DNA of 64,000 bases from Erythrobacter sp. (GCF_011765465.1 NZ_CP050265.1:558001-622000); one strand, 5' to 3'. Shown: positions 1 to 8,148, counted from the stretch's first letter. Notes: generated by a model not told the origin, from the letters alone. Made by a program: numbers and translations.

Positions 1-397
1 ACAGCAGTTCTTCCAGCCTTTGCGAGCGGGCTTCCCCGTCCGGCTCGACGATCTCCAGGCTCGCCAGGATGTTGTCCGCCACGCTGAGGCCGCGATAGAT
101 CGAAGGCTGTTCGGGCAGGTAGCCGAGGCCCAGCAGCGCGCGGCGGTAGAATGGCAGGCGGGATACGTCCTTTCCGTGCAGGACCACGCGCCCGCTGTCG
201 CAGCGCAGCAGGCCGAGGACGCAGTGAAAGGCGACGGTCTTGCCCGCTCCGTCGCGGCCGAACAGCCCGACCGCCTCGCCCGAAGCAACCGAGAGGGTAA
301 GTCCCGTCAAAACGGGTCGGGCACCGAAAGCCTTGTGGATGTCGATCACGTCGAGGACTGTCTCGGCGGGCGGTGGTGTTCCTCCCGGCGGCTTCAT
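1..397 (-). CDS. LptB-like ABC transporter ATP-binding protein (3' end outside window)
   Basis: Reading the minus strand from ATG 397 gives 132 residues before the window edge. The nucleotide-binding fold starts near residue 20; the Walker A is GRDGAGKT, and further on come LPFYRRALLGLGYLP and a Q-loop region EQPSIYRGLSVADNI. That LGYLPxxPSIxRxLSVxDNI stretch is characteristic of LptB, the ATPase that powers lipopolysaccharide transport to the outer membrane. The signature and Walker B motifs lie outside the window. The start codon overlaps the stop of the upstream LolD-like gene (ATGA), so it is translated with the exporter cassette rather than with lptA/lptC, where a true lptB would normally sit. 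The Walker A has Arg-Asp where LptB usually has Pro-Asn. It may be a paralogue serving the cassette; the LptB label is by motif only. Confidence 0.75.
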   Translation of the reverse strand, partial: MKPPGGTPPPAETVLDVIDIHKAFGARPVLTGLTLSVASGEAVGLFGRDGAGKTVAFHCVLGLLRCDSGRVVLHGKDVSRLPFYRRALLGLGYLPEQPSIYRGLSVADNILASLEIVEPDGEARSQRLEELL

Positions 398-1110
398 CCG
401 GTGCACGCTGCGGTGTCGTTTTCGCGCCGGTCGATGATCCGCTCGATCCGACCGTCGAGCATTTCGACCTGAAGGTCGGCCCCGCCTGCAATGTCCATGT
501 CGTGCGTCACGCAGATCACCGCGCGCTGCTCGTCATGGGCGAGATGGTGGAGCGTCTCGACCACGCGCGCGGAATTGCGGCTGTCGAGATTGCCGGTGGG
601 CTCGTCGCACAGCACGACCAGCGGATCGTTCGCCAGCGAGCGCGCTATCGCGACGCGCTGGCGTTCGCCGCCGGACAAGTGGCTCGGCAGGCGCGTTGCC
701 TTGTCCGCGATGCCGAGTTCTTCGAGCAGGTCCATCGCGCGCGTCCGGGCCTGCTCGCGCGAGATGCGCCCCAGTCGCTCCATCGGCAGGCGGACATTCT
801 CGAGCGCGGTGAATTCGGGCAGCAGGAAATGGAACTGGAAGACGAAGCCGAAGCGTTCGAGGCGCAGCCGGGCAAGGGCGTCGCCCGACAGGTCGCTTAC
901 CGCGCGCCCCTCGACGAAGATCTCGCCCGAAGTCGGGCGGTCGAGCAGGCCCAGCAGGTAAAGCAGCGAGGACTTGCCGCATCCCGACGGGCCGACGATC
1001 GCGGTGAAAGCGCCGCTCGGCGCGCGAAGCGTCGCATCGCGCACCAGCACGACCTCGCGTTCGCCCGCAAGGACGCGGCCGACTCCGCGCGCTTCGAGGA
1101 CCGCGCTCAT
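394..1110 (-). CDS. ABC transporter ATP-binding protein, LolD/MacB family
   Basis: A 238-residue ATPase of the LolD/MacB/FtsE type, which drives FtsX-like permeases that do not transport across the membrane core but act mechanically on lipoproteins or exported substrates. Visible motifs: Walker A GPSGCGKSS near residues 40-48, Q-loop FVFQFHFLLPEFTALENV, signature LSGGERQRVAIARSL, Walker B VVLCDEPTGNLD and the switch histidine in VTHDMD. Start ATG 1110 overlaps the permease stop (ATGA). Its length is full for the family. The following FtsX-like permease and fusion protein identify the partner subunits. The transported substrate cannot be read from sequence; DevA/DevC-type glycolipid or lipoprotein export are both possible. 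Confidence 0.9.
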   Translation of the reverse strand: MSAVLEARGVGRVLAGEREVVLVRDATLRAPSGAFTAIVGPSGCGKSSLLYLLGLLDRPTSGEIFVEGRAVSDLSGDALARLRLERFGFVFQFHFLLPEFTALENVRLPMERLGRISREQARTRAMDLLEELGIADKATRLPSHLSGGERQRVAIARSLANDPLVVLCDEPTGNLDSRNSARVVETLHHLAHDEQRAVICVTHDMDIAGGADLQVEMLDGRIERIIDRRENDTAACTG

Positions 1111-2357
1111 GTCGATCCGCGCAGGATCTCGACCGGGTCGACGCTCGCCGCCTTGCGCGCCGGCAGCCACGCGGCAAGCGCCCCGGCAAGGAAGGAGGCT
1201 CCCGCCGCGATCGCGTATTGCCGGGGCGAGCGGTCCATCGGGATGCGCTCGACATCGCCCCCGACCGGGAATTCGAGCGTGCCGAGCAGGGCCATCAACC
1301 CCGTCCCCAGCGCCCAGCCGAAAACCACGCCGACCGCTGCGAGCAGCACCCCTTCGACGACGAACACCGCCTGCAGGTCGCCTGCCGAAAAGCCGATCGA
1401 GCGCATGATCGCGATGTCGCGGCGCTTGTCGGAAACGCTGTTCGAAACCACGGTGTAGATGCCGAAACTCGCCACCAGCAGGATCGCGGCGACCACCGAA
1501 TACATAATGACATTGCGCGTCACCAGCAGCGAGAGGATGTCGGCGGAGCGCTCCTGCCAGCTCTGCGCCTTGTATCCGAACCGCTCCTCGAGCCGCGCCG
1601 CGAAGGCTTCCGCTTCGTAAGGGTCGGACAGGCGGATGCCGATCCGGTTGATGACATGGGGCCGTTCGAGCAGGGCCTGTGCCTCGCGCACGAGGACATA
1701 GCCGGTGTTGGGGCCGAGCTGGGCGCGGCCGCGCTTGAACAGCCCCGCGATCCGCATCGTGCGCACATTGCCCGAAGCCGCGGTCGCCGCGACGACATCG
1801 CCCATCCCCAGCCCGAGCCGCTCGGCCAGTTCCTCGCCGATGATGATCCCGCCCTGCACGGTTTCGAGATTCCGGAGGCTGCCTTCGCGCAGCTGGTCGG
1901 CGATGGTGCTGATCTGCGCTTCGATCGCGGGGTCCACGCCGATGATCGCGATCGCCTCGTCCTGTCCGCCGAGCCTGAGCGTCGCGCCGCCCGTGAGGCT
2001 CGGCGCGGCGATCGCGTCTCCGTCCGCTTCCGCCGCCGCGAGGATGGCCTGCCAGTCCTTGATCCCGCGCGCTTCCTTGAGCGGGCGGTAGCCGCGCAGC
2101 GCGACCGCGCCGCCCGCGAAGGCACGTTCGCCCGCCTGCGGCGGGGCGCTGCGGATTTCGTCGGAGATGATGACATGGGGCGCGGTGTCGATCAGCTGGC
2201 GCAGGAAATCGGCCTGGCTGCCGACCATCAGCGCCGAGACGGCGAGGAAGAAGCCGACTCCAACCGCGACCCCGCTGACCGCTACGATCGTCTGCCTGCG
2301 TCGCCGCGCCAGATGGCGCAGCGCGATCGAGCCCAGCAGGGCGAATCGCCCGCTCAC
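1107..2357 (-). CDS. ABC transporter permease, FtsX/LolC/DevC-like
   Basis: A 416-residue inner-membrane permease. A hydrophobic segment near residues 20-45 follows an Arg-rich cytoplasmic start, then comes a large periplasmic MacB-PCD-like domain (about 50-270), then three C-terminal membrane segments with the SDKRRDIAIMRSIGFSAGDLQAVFVVEG block typical of FtsX-like permeases, and a terminal LPARKAASVDPVEILR tail. I place the start at GTG 2357, which overlaps the stop of the upstream fusion-protein gene as GTGA; the longer in-frame extension upstream lies wholly inside that gene and looks like shadow sequence. Works with the LolD-like ATPase downstream. Confidence 0.88.
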   Translation of the reverse strand: MSGRFALLGSIALRHLARRRRQTIVAVSGVAVGVGFFLAVSALMVGSQADFLRQLIDTAPHVIISDEIRSAPPQAGERAFAGGAVALRGYRPLKEARGIKDWQAILAAAEADGDAIAAPSLTGGATLRLGGQDEAIAIIGVDPAIEAQISTIADQLREGSLRNLETVQGGIIIGEELAERLGLGMGDVVAATAASGNVRTMRIAGLFKRGRAQLGPNTGYVLVREAQALLERPHVINRIGIRLSDPYEAEAFAARLEERFGYKAQSWQERSADILSLLVTRNVIMYSVVAAILLVASFGIYTVVSNSVSDKRRDIAIMRSIGFSAGDLQAVFVVEGVLLAAVGVVFGWALGTGLMALLGTLEFPVGGDVERIPMDRSPRQYAIAAGASFLAGALAAWLPARKAASVDPVEILRGST

Positions 2358-3373
2358 CGCTGGCGAACCCGCTCGCCCTCGACAAGATCGCCCGGCGGAT
2401 CGCTCACCACCAGGTCGCCCGGCGCGAGGCCGGAGAGGATTTCGACCTTCTCGCCGCCTGCGATTCCGACTTGCACCGGGCGCCGCATGATCCGCCCGTC
2501 GCTGACCAGCCACGCGGCCCCGTCCGCGACCGCCGAAGCCGGTGCGAGCACGGCATTGTTGCGGCGCGTGGTGAGGATGTTGACCTCCAGCGTCAGGCCG
2601 AAAGGCAGGCTCACGGCTTCGTCGAAAGCGATCCGAACCCGGAAAGCGCGCTGCGAGGGATCGCCGGCCGGGGTGATCTCGACCACGCGCCCCTCGATCG
2701 GCTTTGCGCCCAGCGCGCTCGAGGAGAGCAGCGCCCGCTGGCCCGTGAGCACCCGCGTGATGTCCCGCTCGTCGACCGTCGCGCTGACCCGCGCCTCGGC
2801 CGGATCGCCCAGTTCGAGCAGCGTCCGGCCCGGCATGGCGAGATCGCCCGGCTCGACCTCCCGCCGCAGCACGATGCCGTCGATGCCCGAGCGCAGCGTG
2901 AGCTGGTCGAGCCGCGCCTCGCCGGCGGCCAGCAAGGCGCGCGCGCTCGCGGCAGCGGCGACCGCTTCGTCATGCGCGGCTTTCGTCACCCAGCCCTTGG
3001 AATGGAGCGCCGTGATGCGCTCTTCGGCGAGCGTCCGGGCGCGCGCCTCGGCCCGGGCCTGTTCGATCAGGGCGCGCTGTTCGCTCGCATCGAGCCGCAC
3101 GAGCGGCTGGCCGCGCGTCACGCGCTCGCCTTCCTCGACGAGCACGCGCTCGACCGGCGCGGTGATGCGCGAAGAGACCGAGACCGGGTGCTCGGCCTCG
3201 ACGAAGCCGGTCGCGTAGACGATTTCGGCTGCCGGCCCGCGCGTTACAGGAAGGACGTCCAATTCGCGCGGACGGTTGAGCAGGAACCACGCGGCCGCGG
3301 CGGCGATTGCAAACAGCCCGGTGAAGACCAGCGCGGCGAACCAGCGCTTTCGGATCGGATCGCCCATTGCCAA
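2354..3373 (-). CDS. HlyD/DevB-type periplasmic membrane-fusion protein
   Basis: A 339-residue adaptor protein with one N-terminal membrane anchor (about residues 10-30, AALVFTGLFAIAAAAAWFLL), a short lipoyl/barrel-sandwich half around VSVSSRITAPVERVLVEEGERVTRG, an alpha-hairpin (about 95-150) and the second lipoyl half TLRSGIDGIVLRREVEPGDLAMPG, then a beta-barrel region. This is the RND/HlyD adaptor layout that links an inner-membrane pump to an outer-membrane exit. It is the first gene of the four-gene minus-strand cassette. A second in-frame ATG two codons in is an equally good start. No outer-membrane channel gene is visible in the window. Confidence 0.88.
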   Translation of the reverse strand: MAMGDPIRKRWFAALVFTGLFAIAAAAAWFLLNRPRELDVLPVTRGPAAEIVYATGFVEAEHPVSVSSRITAPVERVLVEEGERVTRGQPLVRLDASEQRALIEQARAEARARTLAEERITALHSKGWVTKAAHDEAVAAAASARALLAAGEARLDQLTLRSGIDGIVLRREVEPGDLAMPGRTLLELGDPAEARVSATVDERDITRVLTGQRALLSSSALGAKPIEGRVVEITPAGDPSQRAFRVRIAFDEAVSLPFGLTLEVNILTTRRNNAVLAPASAVADGAAWLVSDGRIMRRPVQVGIAGGEKVEILSGLAPGDLVVSDPPGDLVEGERVRQR

Positions 3374-3585
3374 GGTCTTGTCCCCATTCCCCTTTCGCAG
3401 GCGACCGGCGCACCGCAGCCGCCTTGCTTCTGGCTAGCGAGGCTCGGCAGGGGGACACATCGGGAATCTACCGAATGGCCGGGCGGGCAGTCCGCCCCGC
3501 CGACCGGCGGAGGCGCGCAGCTTGTGGCGGGAGGTCTGCCGTGGGTGGAGGGGTGGTTACGGGCATCACAACAGCCGCCCCCAAA

Positions 3586-4005
3586 TCAGCGCCAGAACCT
3601 CCCCGACGAATAGATGAAGCCGTTCGGATGCTTCCCGATGGAGAGGGGAAAGGCGGGAGGGGCGAGGAAATCCTGCAGGCTTGGATCGTGGGCGAATTCG
3701 ACGAACCCGTTATTTACCAATGCATCTCTGAGCGTTCGCATATCGTCGAAGTCGATCCGGTCGAATATGCCCGCGTCGTCCCCGACGAAAAGCAGGACGG
3801 GCTTGCCCGCCAGCAATACCGGCAAGGCCCAGTTCTGTTGCAGCATCCCGACGACCTTTACCCACCACGAGGGGTTCGGGTCATCGGGGGTGAAGGGAGT
3901 CGATGGGAAATGGGGCATTTCGATTTTCTCGGTGAAGCTCAGGAACGAGGTGGCCGGTTCGATGACTTTAGCGGGTCGAGCGGACCGAAGATGTCGCGCT
4001 TTCAT
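3586..4005 (-). CDS. hypothetical protein
   Basis: A 139-residue protein with no family I recognise. The start at 4005 is chosen because AGGAG lies about six bases upstream; a longer open frame exists but its extra N-terminus is Arg/Ser/Pro-rich shadow sequence. The middle part (NPSWWVKVVGMLQQNWALPVLLAGKPVLLFVGDDAGIFDRIDF) looks like a folded alpha/beta unit and the C-terminal half is rich in Phe, Asp and Leu (FVEFAHDPSLQDFL). No signal peptide or membrane segment. It is divergent from the gene pair at 4124-5817 and convergent in orientation with the export cassette, from which it is separated by about 210 nt. Likely a real accessory gene of unknown role. Confidence 0.6.
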   Translation of the reverse strand: MKARHLRSARPAKVIEPATSFLSFTEKIEMPHFPSTPFTPDDPNPSWWVKVVGMLQQNWALPVLLAGKPVLLFVGDDAGIFDRIDFDDMRTLRDALVNNGFVEFAHDPSLQDFLAPPAFPLSIGKHPNGFIYSSGRFWR

Positions 4006-4039
4006 CGCCACTCCTGGCGGCTGAGATGAAATAAAAATC

Positions 4040-4069
4040 TTGACCCTTCGATGAAGTCTAAAGTTAAAA
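4040..4069 (+). promoter_or_regulatory. possible sigma70 promoter for the 4124-5817 gene pair
   Basis: TTGACC at 4040-4045 followed after 17-18 bases by GTTAAA/TTAAAA, in an A/T-rich patch (4029-4070) that stands out in this GC-rich DNA. It lies in the 118-nt divergent gap before the ATG at 4124. Only a motif match. Confidence 0.3.
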
Positions 4070-4123
4070 CCTTCCGAGGTTCTCGATGGCAAAGCTGGCG
4101 GCATATCGGGGCAAGGAGGGGCG

Positions 4124-4813
4124 ATGGGCGCACGAAAGCTTTTCGAGAGCGTGTTCTTCGGGCGGAAGTTCGACGCGTGGGCCGAAGAGCAGACGCTCAA
4201 ATCGGCCGGCATTCTCAATCAGGCGGCGGCCGACATCCTGCGTGCGATCGACAAGGAGATCGAACAGGCCGGCTGGCGCGATGGCTACGACACGGCGCGG
4301 TTCCTGCGCGCCAAGGTCGTGCCGATCACGCGCGAAGTCGCCGAGCCTCTTGCGGTCGCCCTGATCGAGGACGCGAACGAAACGCTTGCGGAACTGGTCG
4401 ACCTCAAGCTTCACTGGACCCGCAGGCTCGATACAGAGCCGGAAGACGGCAGCCCGTTCGACGGCATGGGCGACATCGCAGCTGCGGTGGTTCCGCTGGG
4501 CGTCGGGGCGGCGACGGCTGCCTCGCTCCCCTTCATGGCGGTTAGCACGACCGCCGTCCTGTTCGGTTTTGCCACCGTCACGACGATCAGCTGGCCGGTC
4601 GTCGCGGCCGGTTCCGCCGTCGCCGCGCTTGGAGTGGCGACGGGCGCGATCCAGACCAGCAAGCTGTGGTCGCGGACACAGGCCCGGATAAGGAGAAAAT
4701 CGAAGGAATTCGTCGTCGCCGTCCTGCTCGAGGGCAAGGGCGACCAGCCCTCGCTTCTCGAAACCCTCGAGAGTGAATTCCTCGAAGCTGCCCGCAAGGC
4801 GAAGGAGCTGTGA
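4124..4813 (+). CDS. hypothetical protein with long glycine/alanine-rich hydrophobic region
   Basis: A 229-residue protein beginning MGARKLFESVFF, preceded by a strong GGAGGGG ribosome-binding site. Residues 1-100 are helical and charged; residues 118-178 are almost entirely hydrophobic with many Gly, Ala, Val and Thr, enough for two membrane or pore-forming helices; the last 50 residues are basic then acidic (RIRRKSKEFVVAVLLEGKG). I recognise no named family. Its stop overlaps the next gene, so the two are translationally coupled and probably work together at a membrane. The layout, a soluble helical N-terminus plus an amphipathic hydrophobic hairpin, resembles membrane-acting effectors or pore-forming proteins, but that is only an inference from composition. 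Confidence 0.65.
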   Translation: MGARKLFESVFFGRKFDAWAEEQTLKSAGILNQAAADILRAIDKEIEQAGWRDGYDTARFLRAKVVPITREVAEPLAVALIEDANETLAELVDLKLHWTRRLDTEPEDGSPFDGMGDIAAAVVPLGVGAATAASLPFMAVSTTAVLFGFATVTTISWPVVAAGSAVAALGVATGAIQTSKLWSRTQARIRRKSKEFVVAVLLEGKGDQPSLLETLESEFLEAARKAKEL

Positions 4814-5817
4814 TGCTTGCCTCCGAAATCCTTCTTCGCGAGGTGCCCAAGCATCTTCAGGTGGCCGTGAAGGCCAACCAGCTCGAAGTCGTGGGCTCGA
4901 TAATCCGCTCGACCTCTTCCGGCAGGATCGTCGCTCACCTGCAGGAAGCCCGCCCCATGGTCGAACTGTTGTCGAAGGTGCCGGGCGACCCCCTGACCGG
5001 CGTGCTCAACCTCGCCGCGCAGGGCGCCCAGATTTATCAGAACGAACAGATCAAGTCGGGTATCGAGGCGCTGCGGCAATTCCAGACCGCCGGACTTGCT
5101 CTCAACGCCGCTTCGATCGGCATTTCTATCGCGGGCTTCGCGATGCTGAACCACAAGATCGCCGCGCTCGAGGCCGGGATCGCCTCGATCCATTCCGACC
5201 TCGAGAAAATCGATGCCAAGCTCGATGCGCTGTGGCGGGAGCCATGGGCGAGGGATTGCAGGAGCCTGCGGACACTGGCGGAGAAGCTCGACGAAAGCTG
5301 GTTCCTGACCGACGGTCGCGGCGAGCTCGCCGACATTGCCAACGAAGCCCACGAACTTGCTGGCCAGTTCCACCGGCAGGCGGAAGACGCGCTTGAAAGC
5401 GATGCGATGTTCCTCGTGGCCGTCCCCGCCGTCGAGGCTTTCGCGCTCGCCTCCGCCCTTCGCATCACGGCCCGCCTCGCGATGGACGAGAACAAGGCGG
5501 CACTCGAAGCATCGCTTTCCAGCACCAGGAAGATGTCCGAACTGCTCGGCAGCATGAAGCCTGCGAAAGCGGCGGTGTTGGAATTGCAGGCTCGCGGCGA
5601 CCTCTTGGGCACGCCTGAATGGGATGCGGAAATCACGAAGCAGCGGACGCGGCTCGTCGATCCCGTCTCGCGCCTTCGGACCATCGAGGCTTCGAGCGCC
5701 GCGCGGGGCGTGACGCTCGAAAGCCTGCTCGAGCAAGGCGTTTCCGGGCGTGACTGGCTCGAAACCGCGAGCCGGGAGGACAAGTCACCGCTTCTGGTCT
5801 GGGAGGTGAAGGATTAG
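4813..5817 (+). CDS. hypothetical protein with hydrophobic helix and coiled coil
   Basis: A 334-residue protein of unknown family. ATG 4813 is preferred (GGAG about eight bases upstream); a GTG three bases earlier is also possible. Residues 93-113 (AGLALNAASIGISIAGFAML) form one hydrophobic helix, followed directly by a short coiled coil (about 114-141, HKIAALEAGIASIHSDLEKIDAKL). The remainder is mainly helical. This helix plus coiled-coil order recalls alpha-helical pore formers and membrane-tethering proteins, but no conserved signature was recognised. It overlaps the 229-residue hydrophobic gene before it by one base, making a two-gene unit. Placed at the edge of a region rich in defence-type genes. 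Confidence 0.68.
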   Translation: MLASEILLREVPKHLQVAVKANQLEVVGSIIRSTSSGRIVAHLQEARPMVELLSKVPGDPLTGVLNLAAQGAQIYQNEQIKSGIEALRQFQTAGLALNAASIGISIAGFAMLNHKIAALEAGIASIHSDLEKIDAKLDALWREPWARDCRSLRTLAEKLDESWFLTDGRGELADIANEAHELAGQFHRQAEDALESDAMFLVAVPAVEAFALASALRITARLAMDENKAALEASLSSTRKMSELLGSMKPAKAAVLELQARGDLLGTPEWDAEITKQRTRLVDPVSRLRTIEASSAARGVTLESLLEQGVSGRDWLETASREDKSPLLVWEVKD

Positions 5818-5901
5818 GCAGTGGCACGAGAAGCGGGCGACCGTTTTCTGCGCCGAGTAGCGGTATCGGATTCGCAACATTCCTCTTGCTAACGTCATCT
5901 T

Positions 5902-6606
5902 ATGGCTAGCGACGACACTCTCGACCCGATCCGCCTCAAGGAAAAGCAGCGTGCCGTGCGCGACGGCTTCTCGCTGGCGCTGACCCTGCGCGTGCACCGG
6001 GCGCTCAGCTGGCTCCTGCGTGCGCACCGCGAGGAGGGGGATCTCGACACGCGCTTCATCCTCCTGTGGATCGGCTTCAACGCCGCCTATGCGGGCGATC
6101 TCGAAAGCGCGCTCGACGATGAGGGCTCGCCTTCGCGGCGGGCGAGCCATGCGAACGAGCGCGCGCGGTTCGAGAACTTCTTTCGCACGCTGGTCGCGCT
6201 CGATGCCGAGAACCGGCTCTACGACACGCTGTGGAGGCGCTTCGGGCAGGAGATCCGCGTCCTGCTGGACAACCGCTATGTCTTCGCGCCGTTCTGGCGG
6301 TTCCACGCAGGGCAGCCGGGCGGGGCGGGCTGGGAGATCAGCTTCGATTCCGCGAAACGCGCCGCGCATAATGCGCTGGCCGCAGGGGACACGCCGGTCG
6401 TCCTGTCGATCGTGTTCGACCGGCTCTATGTGCTCAGGAACCAGCTCCTGCACGGCGGGGCGACCTGGAACAGCGCCGCCAACCGCGCGCAGGTGCGCGA
6501 CGGGGCGGCGCTGCTCGGCCATCTCCTGCCGCTGTTCATCGACCTGATGATGGACAACCCGGACGAGGACTGGGCGATGCCGCTCTACCCGGTGATCGAG
6601 GAGTGA
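5902..6606 (+). CDS. HEPN-type domain protein (RX4H motif)
   Basis: A 234-residue, predominantly helical cytoplasmic protein. Near the C-terminus it carries LYVLRNQLLHGGATWN (residues 176-190), in which R179 and H184 form the R-X4-H motif of HEPN ribonucleases; an upstream helix FILLWIGFNAAYAG (52-65) matches the usual first HEPN helix with its W-x-x-F-N-A signature, as in ApeA-like and RiboL-PSP-type HEPN families. HEPN proteins usually cut RNA in toxin-antitoxin or abortive-infection systems. No nucleotidyltransferase partner is adjacent; neighbours are a gene pair of unknown function and a DUF2779 nuclease gene. The C-terminal tail is acidic. HEPN assignment is by motif; activity is not shown. 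Confidence 0.72.
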   Translation: MASDDTLDPIRLKEKQRAVRDGFSLALTLRVHRALSWLLRAHREEGDLDTRFILLWIGFNAAYAGDLESALDDEGSPSRRASHANERARFENFFRTLVALDAENRLYDTLWRRFGQEIRVLLDNRYVFAPFWRFHAGQPGGAGWEISFDSAKRAAHNALAAGDTPVVLSIVFDRLYVLRNQLLHGGATWNSAANRAQVRDGAALLGHLLPLFIDLMMDNPDEDWAMPLYPVIEE

Positions 6607-6644
6607 CGACCGTTTCTGTCGCACGTGTTGGATAGAAGGGCGGC

Positions 6645-7490
6645 ATGACCCAACACCGACCCCGCCGCTATGGCCTCTCCAAGTCGAAGATCACCGCTTT
6701 CGAGCAATGCCCCAAGCGGCTCTGGCTCCAGACACACCGGCCCGATCTCGCTGAAGAGGACGAGGGCGCGGAAATGCGTTTCGCCACCGGCAACGCGGTG
6801 GGCGAGATCGCCTGTTCGCTCCATCCGGGCGGCGTCATGGTCGAGGCCGAGCCCGATCTCGCCGCCGCGCTCGCCAAGACCGAGGCGCTGATCGCAGCGG
6901 ATCATCCGGGGCCGATCTTCGAGGCGACCTTCCAGCATGACGGCGTGCTGGTGCGGGTCGACGTGCTCGAACGCCTCGAGAAAAGCGGCTGGGCGGCGGC
7001 GGAGGTGAAGAGTTCGACCAGGCCCAAGGACTATCACTACGGCGACCTTGCCACGCAGATCTGGGTCATGCGCGAGACGGGCCTCGACCTGAGGCGCGCC
7101 GGCATCCGCCATGTCGACACGAGCTTCGTCCTGACGCGCGAGGGCGATTATGCGGGGCTCTTCGCCGATGCCGAACTGCTCGCGGAATTGGAGGAGGCGA
7201 TCGCCGGGCGCCCCGCGCTGGTGGCCGAGGCGCGCGCCGTACTTTCAGGCCCGGAACCCGAGCGGGAGATGGGGGAGCATTGCTCCTCGCCCTTCGCCTG
7301 CGAATTCGCCGCCTATTGCGGGCGCGATTTGCCGCCGGGGCCCGAGTGGCCGGTGACGGTCCTGCCCAACGGGGCGGGGAAGGGCTGGATCGAGAAAGGC
7401 ATCGAGGACCTGCTCGATCTCGCCGAGGGCGACCTCACCGCGCGGCAGGCCCGCATCCTCGCCGCGACCCGCGACGCGGCCCTTTCATGA
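6645..7490 (+). CDS. DUF2779 protein, N-terminal PD-(D/E)XK nuclease part (frameshifted gene)
   Basis: A 281-residue product that corresponds to the first half of DUF2779-family proteins. It opens with LSKSKITAFEQCPKRLWL, the Cas4/RecB-like entry motif, and has nuclease residues E93, D106 and E120-x-K122 followed by Q138 in DLATQIWVM, then CSSPFACEFAAYC, a Cys-spaced stretch like the Fe-S site of Cas4-type nucleases. It stops at TGA 7490 after ATRDAALS. The next frame continues without any gap as PFHDPEGARRAMADWGWPRAWLDFET, the expected continuation, so one extra base in the GGCCCTTTC stretch around 7480-7485 splits an otherwise intact gene of about 490 residues. Confidence 0.8.
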   Translation: MTQHRPRRYGLSKSKITAFEQCPKRLWLQTHRPDLAEEDEGAEMRFATGNAVGEIACSLHPGGVMVEAEPDLAAALAKTEALIAADHPGPIFEATFQHDGVLVRVDVLERLEKSGWAAAEVKSSTRPKDYHYGDLATQIWVMRETGLDLRRAGIRHVDTSFVLTREGDYAGLFADAELLAELEEAIAGRPALVAEARAVLSGPEPEREMGEHCSSPFACEFAAYCGRDLPPGPEWPVTVLPNGAGKGWIEKGIEDLLDLAEGDLTARQARILAATRDAALS

Positions 7491-7512
7491 CCCCGAGGGC
7501 GCGCGCCGGGCG

Positions 7513-8121
7513 ATGGCGGATTGGGGCTGGCCGCGCGCGTGGCTCGATTTCGAGACCATCGCGCCCGCGATCCCGCGCTGGGTCGGCACGCGTCCCTATC
7601 AGCAGGTGCCGTTCCAGTTCTCGCTCCACCTCGAGCGGCGCGGCGGGCGCATGACGCATCACGAATTCCTGATCTGCGACGGCAGCGACCCGCGGCGGCC
7701 TTGCGCCGAGGCGCTGGTCGAGGCGATCCCCGAAGGCGCGACGATCATCGCCTATTTCGCCCCCTTCGAGCGGCGCGTGCTGCGCGAGCTCGCCGCGCAA
7801 TTCCCGGACCTTGGCGACAGGCTCGAGGCCATGGCTGCGGCGACCGTGGATCTCCTGCCCCTCACGCGCGAGCACTGGTATCATCGCGACCAGCGCGGCA
7901 GCTGGTCGATCAAGGCGGTCCTGCCGACCATCGCCGCCGAACTCGACTACGCCGCGCTCGAGGTGAAGGACGGAGGCGACGCACAGACAGCCTGGCTCGA
8001 GGCGGCGGACCCGGCCTGCGACCCGCTGCGGCGCGAGGCGCTGGAAGAGGCGCTCAAGGCCTATTGCGCGCGCGACACGTGGGCGATGGTCGCGGTGGCG
8101 CGGGCGCTGGCGGGCGGATGA
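7513..8121 (+). CDS. DUF2779 domain, C-terminal part of the frameshifted gene at 6645
   Basis: This 202-residue frame holds the DUF2779 domain, an RNase H-like exonuclease-type fold: WLDFET near residue 10, then the DEDD-like later motifs ATIIAYFAPFERRVL and AYCARDTWAMVAVA. Similarity to the family extends upstream of the ATG at 7513, back to about 7483 (FHDPEGARRA), so the ATG is probably an internal methionine rather than a true start, and no clear ribosome-binding site precedes it. Together with 6645-7490 it rebuilds a complete DUF2779 protein. If the frameshift is real, the fragment may not be made, unless by ribosomal slippage. Confidence 0.75.
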   Translation: MADWGWPRAWLDFETIAPAIPRWVGTRPYQQVPFQFSLHLERRGGRMTHHEFLICDGSDPRRPCAEALVEAIPEGATIIAYFAPFERRVLRELAAQFPDLGDRLEAMAAATVDLLPLTREHWYHRDQRGSWSIKAVLPTIAAELDYAALEVKDGGDAQTAWLEAADPACDPLRREALEEALKAYCARDTWAMVAVARALAGG

Positions 8122-8148
8122 GGGCGGCTGGTGCCTGGCAAGAGAGCT

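Noticed and set aside
1218..3218. Long plus-strand open frames opposite the export cassette
   Set aside because: They mirror codon bias of the minus-strand genes and lack any recognisable motif or ribosome site.
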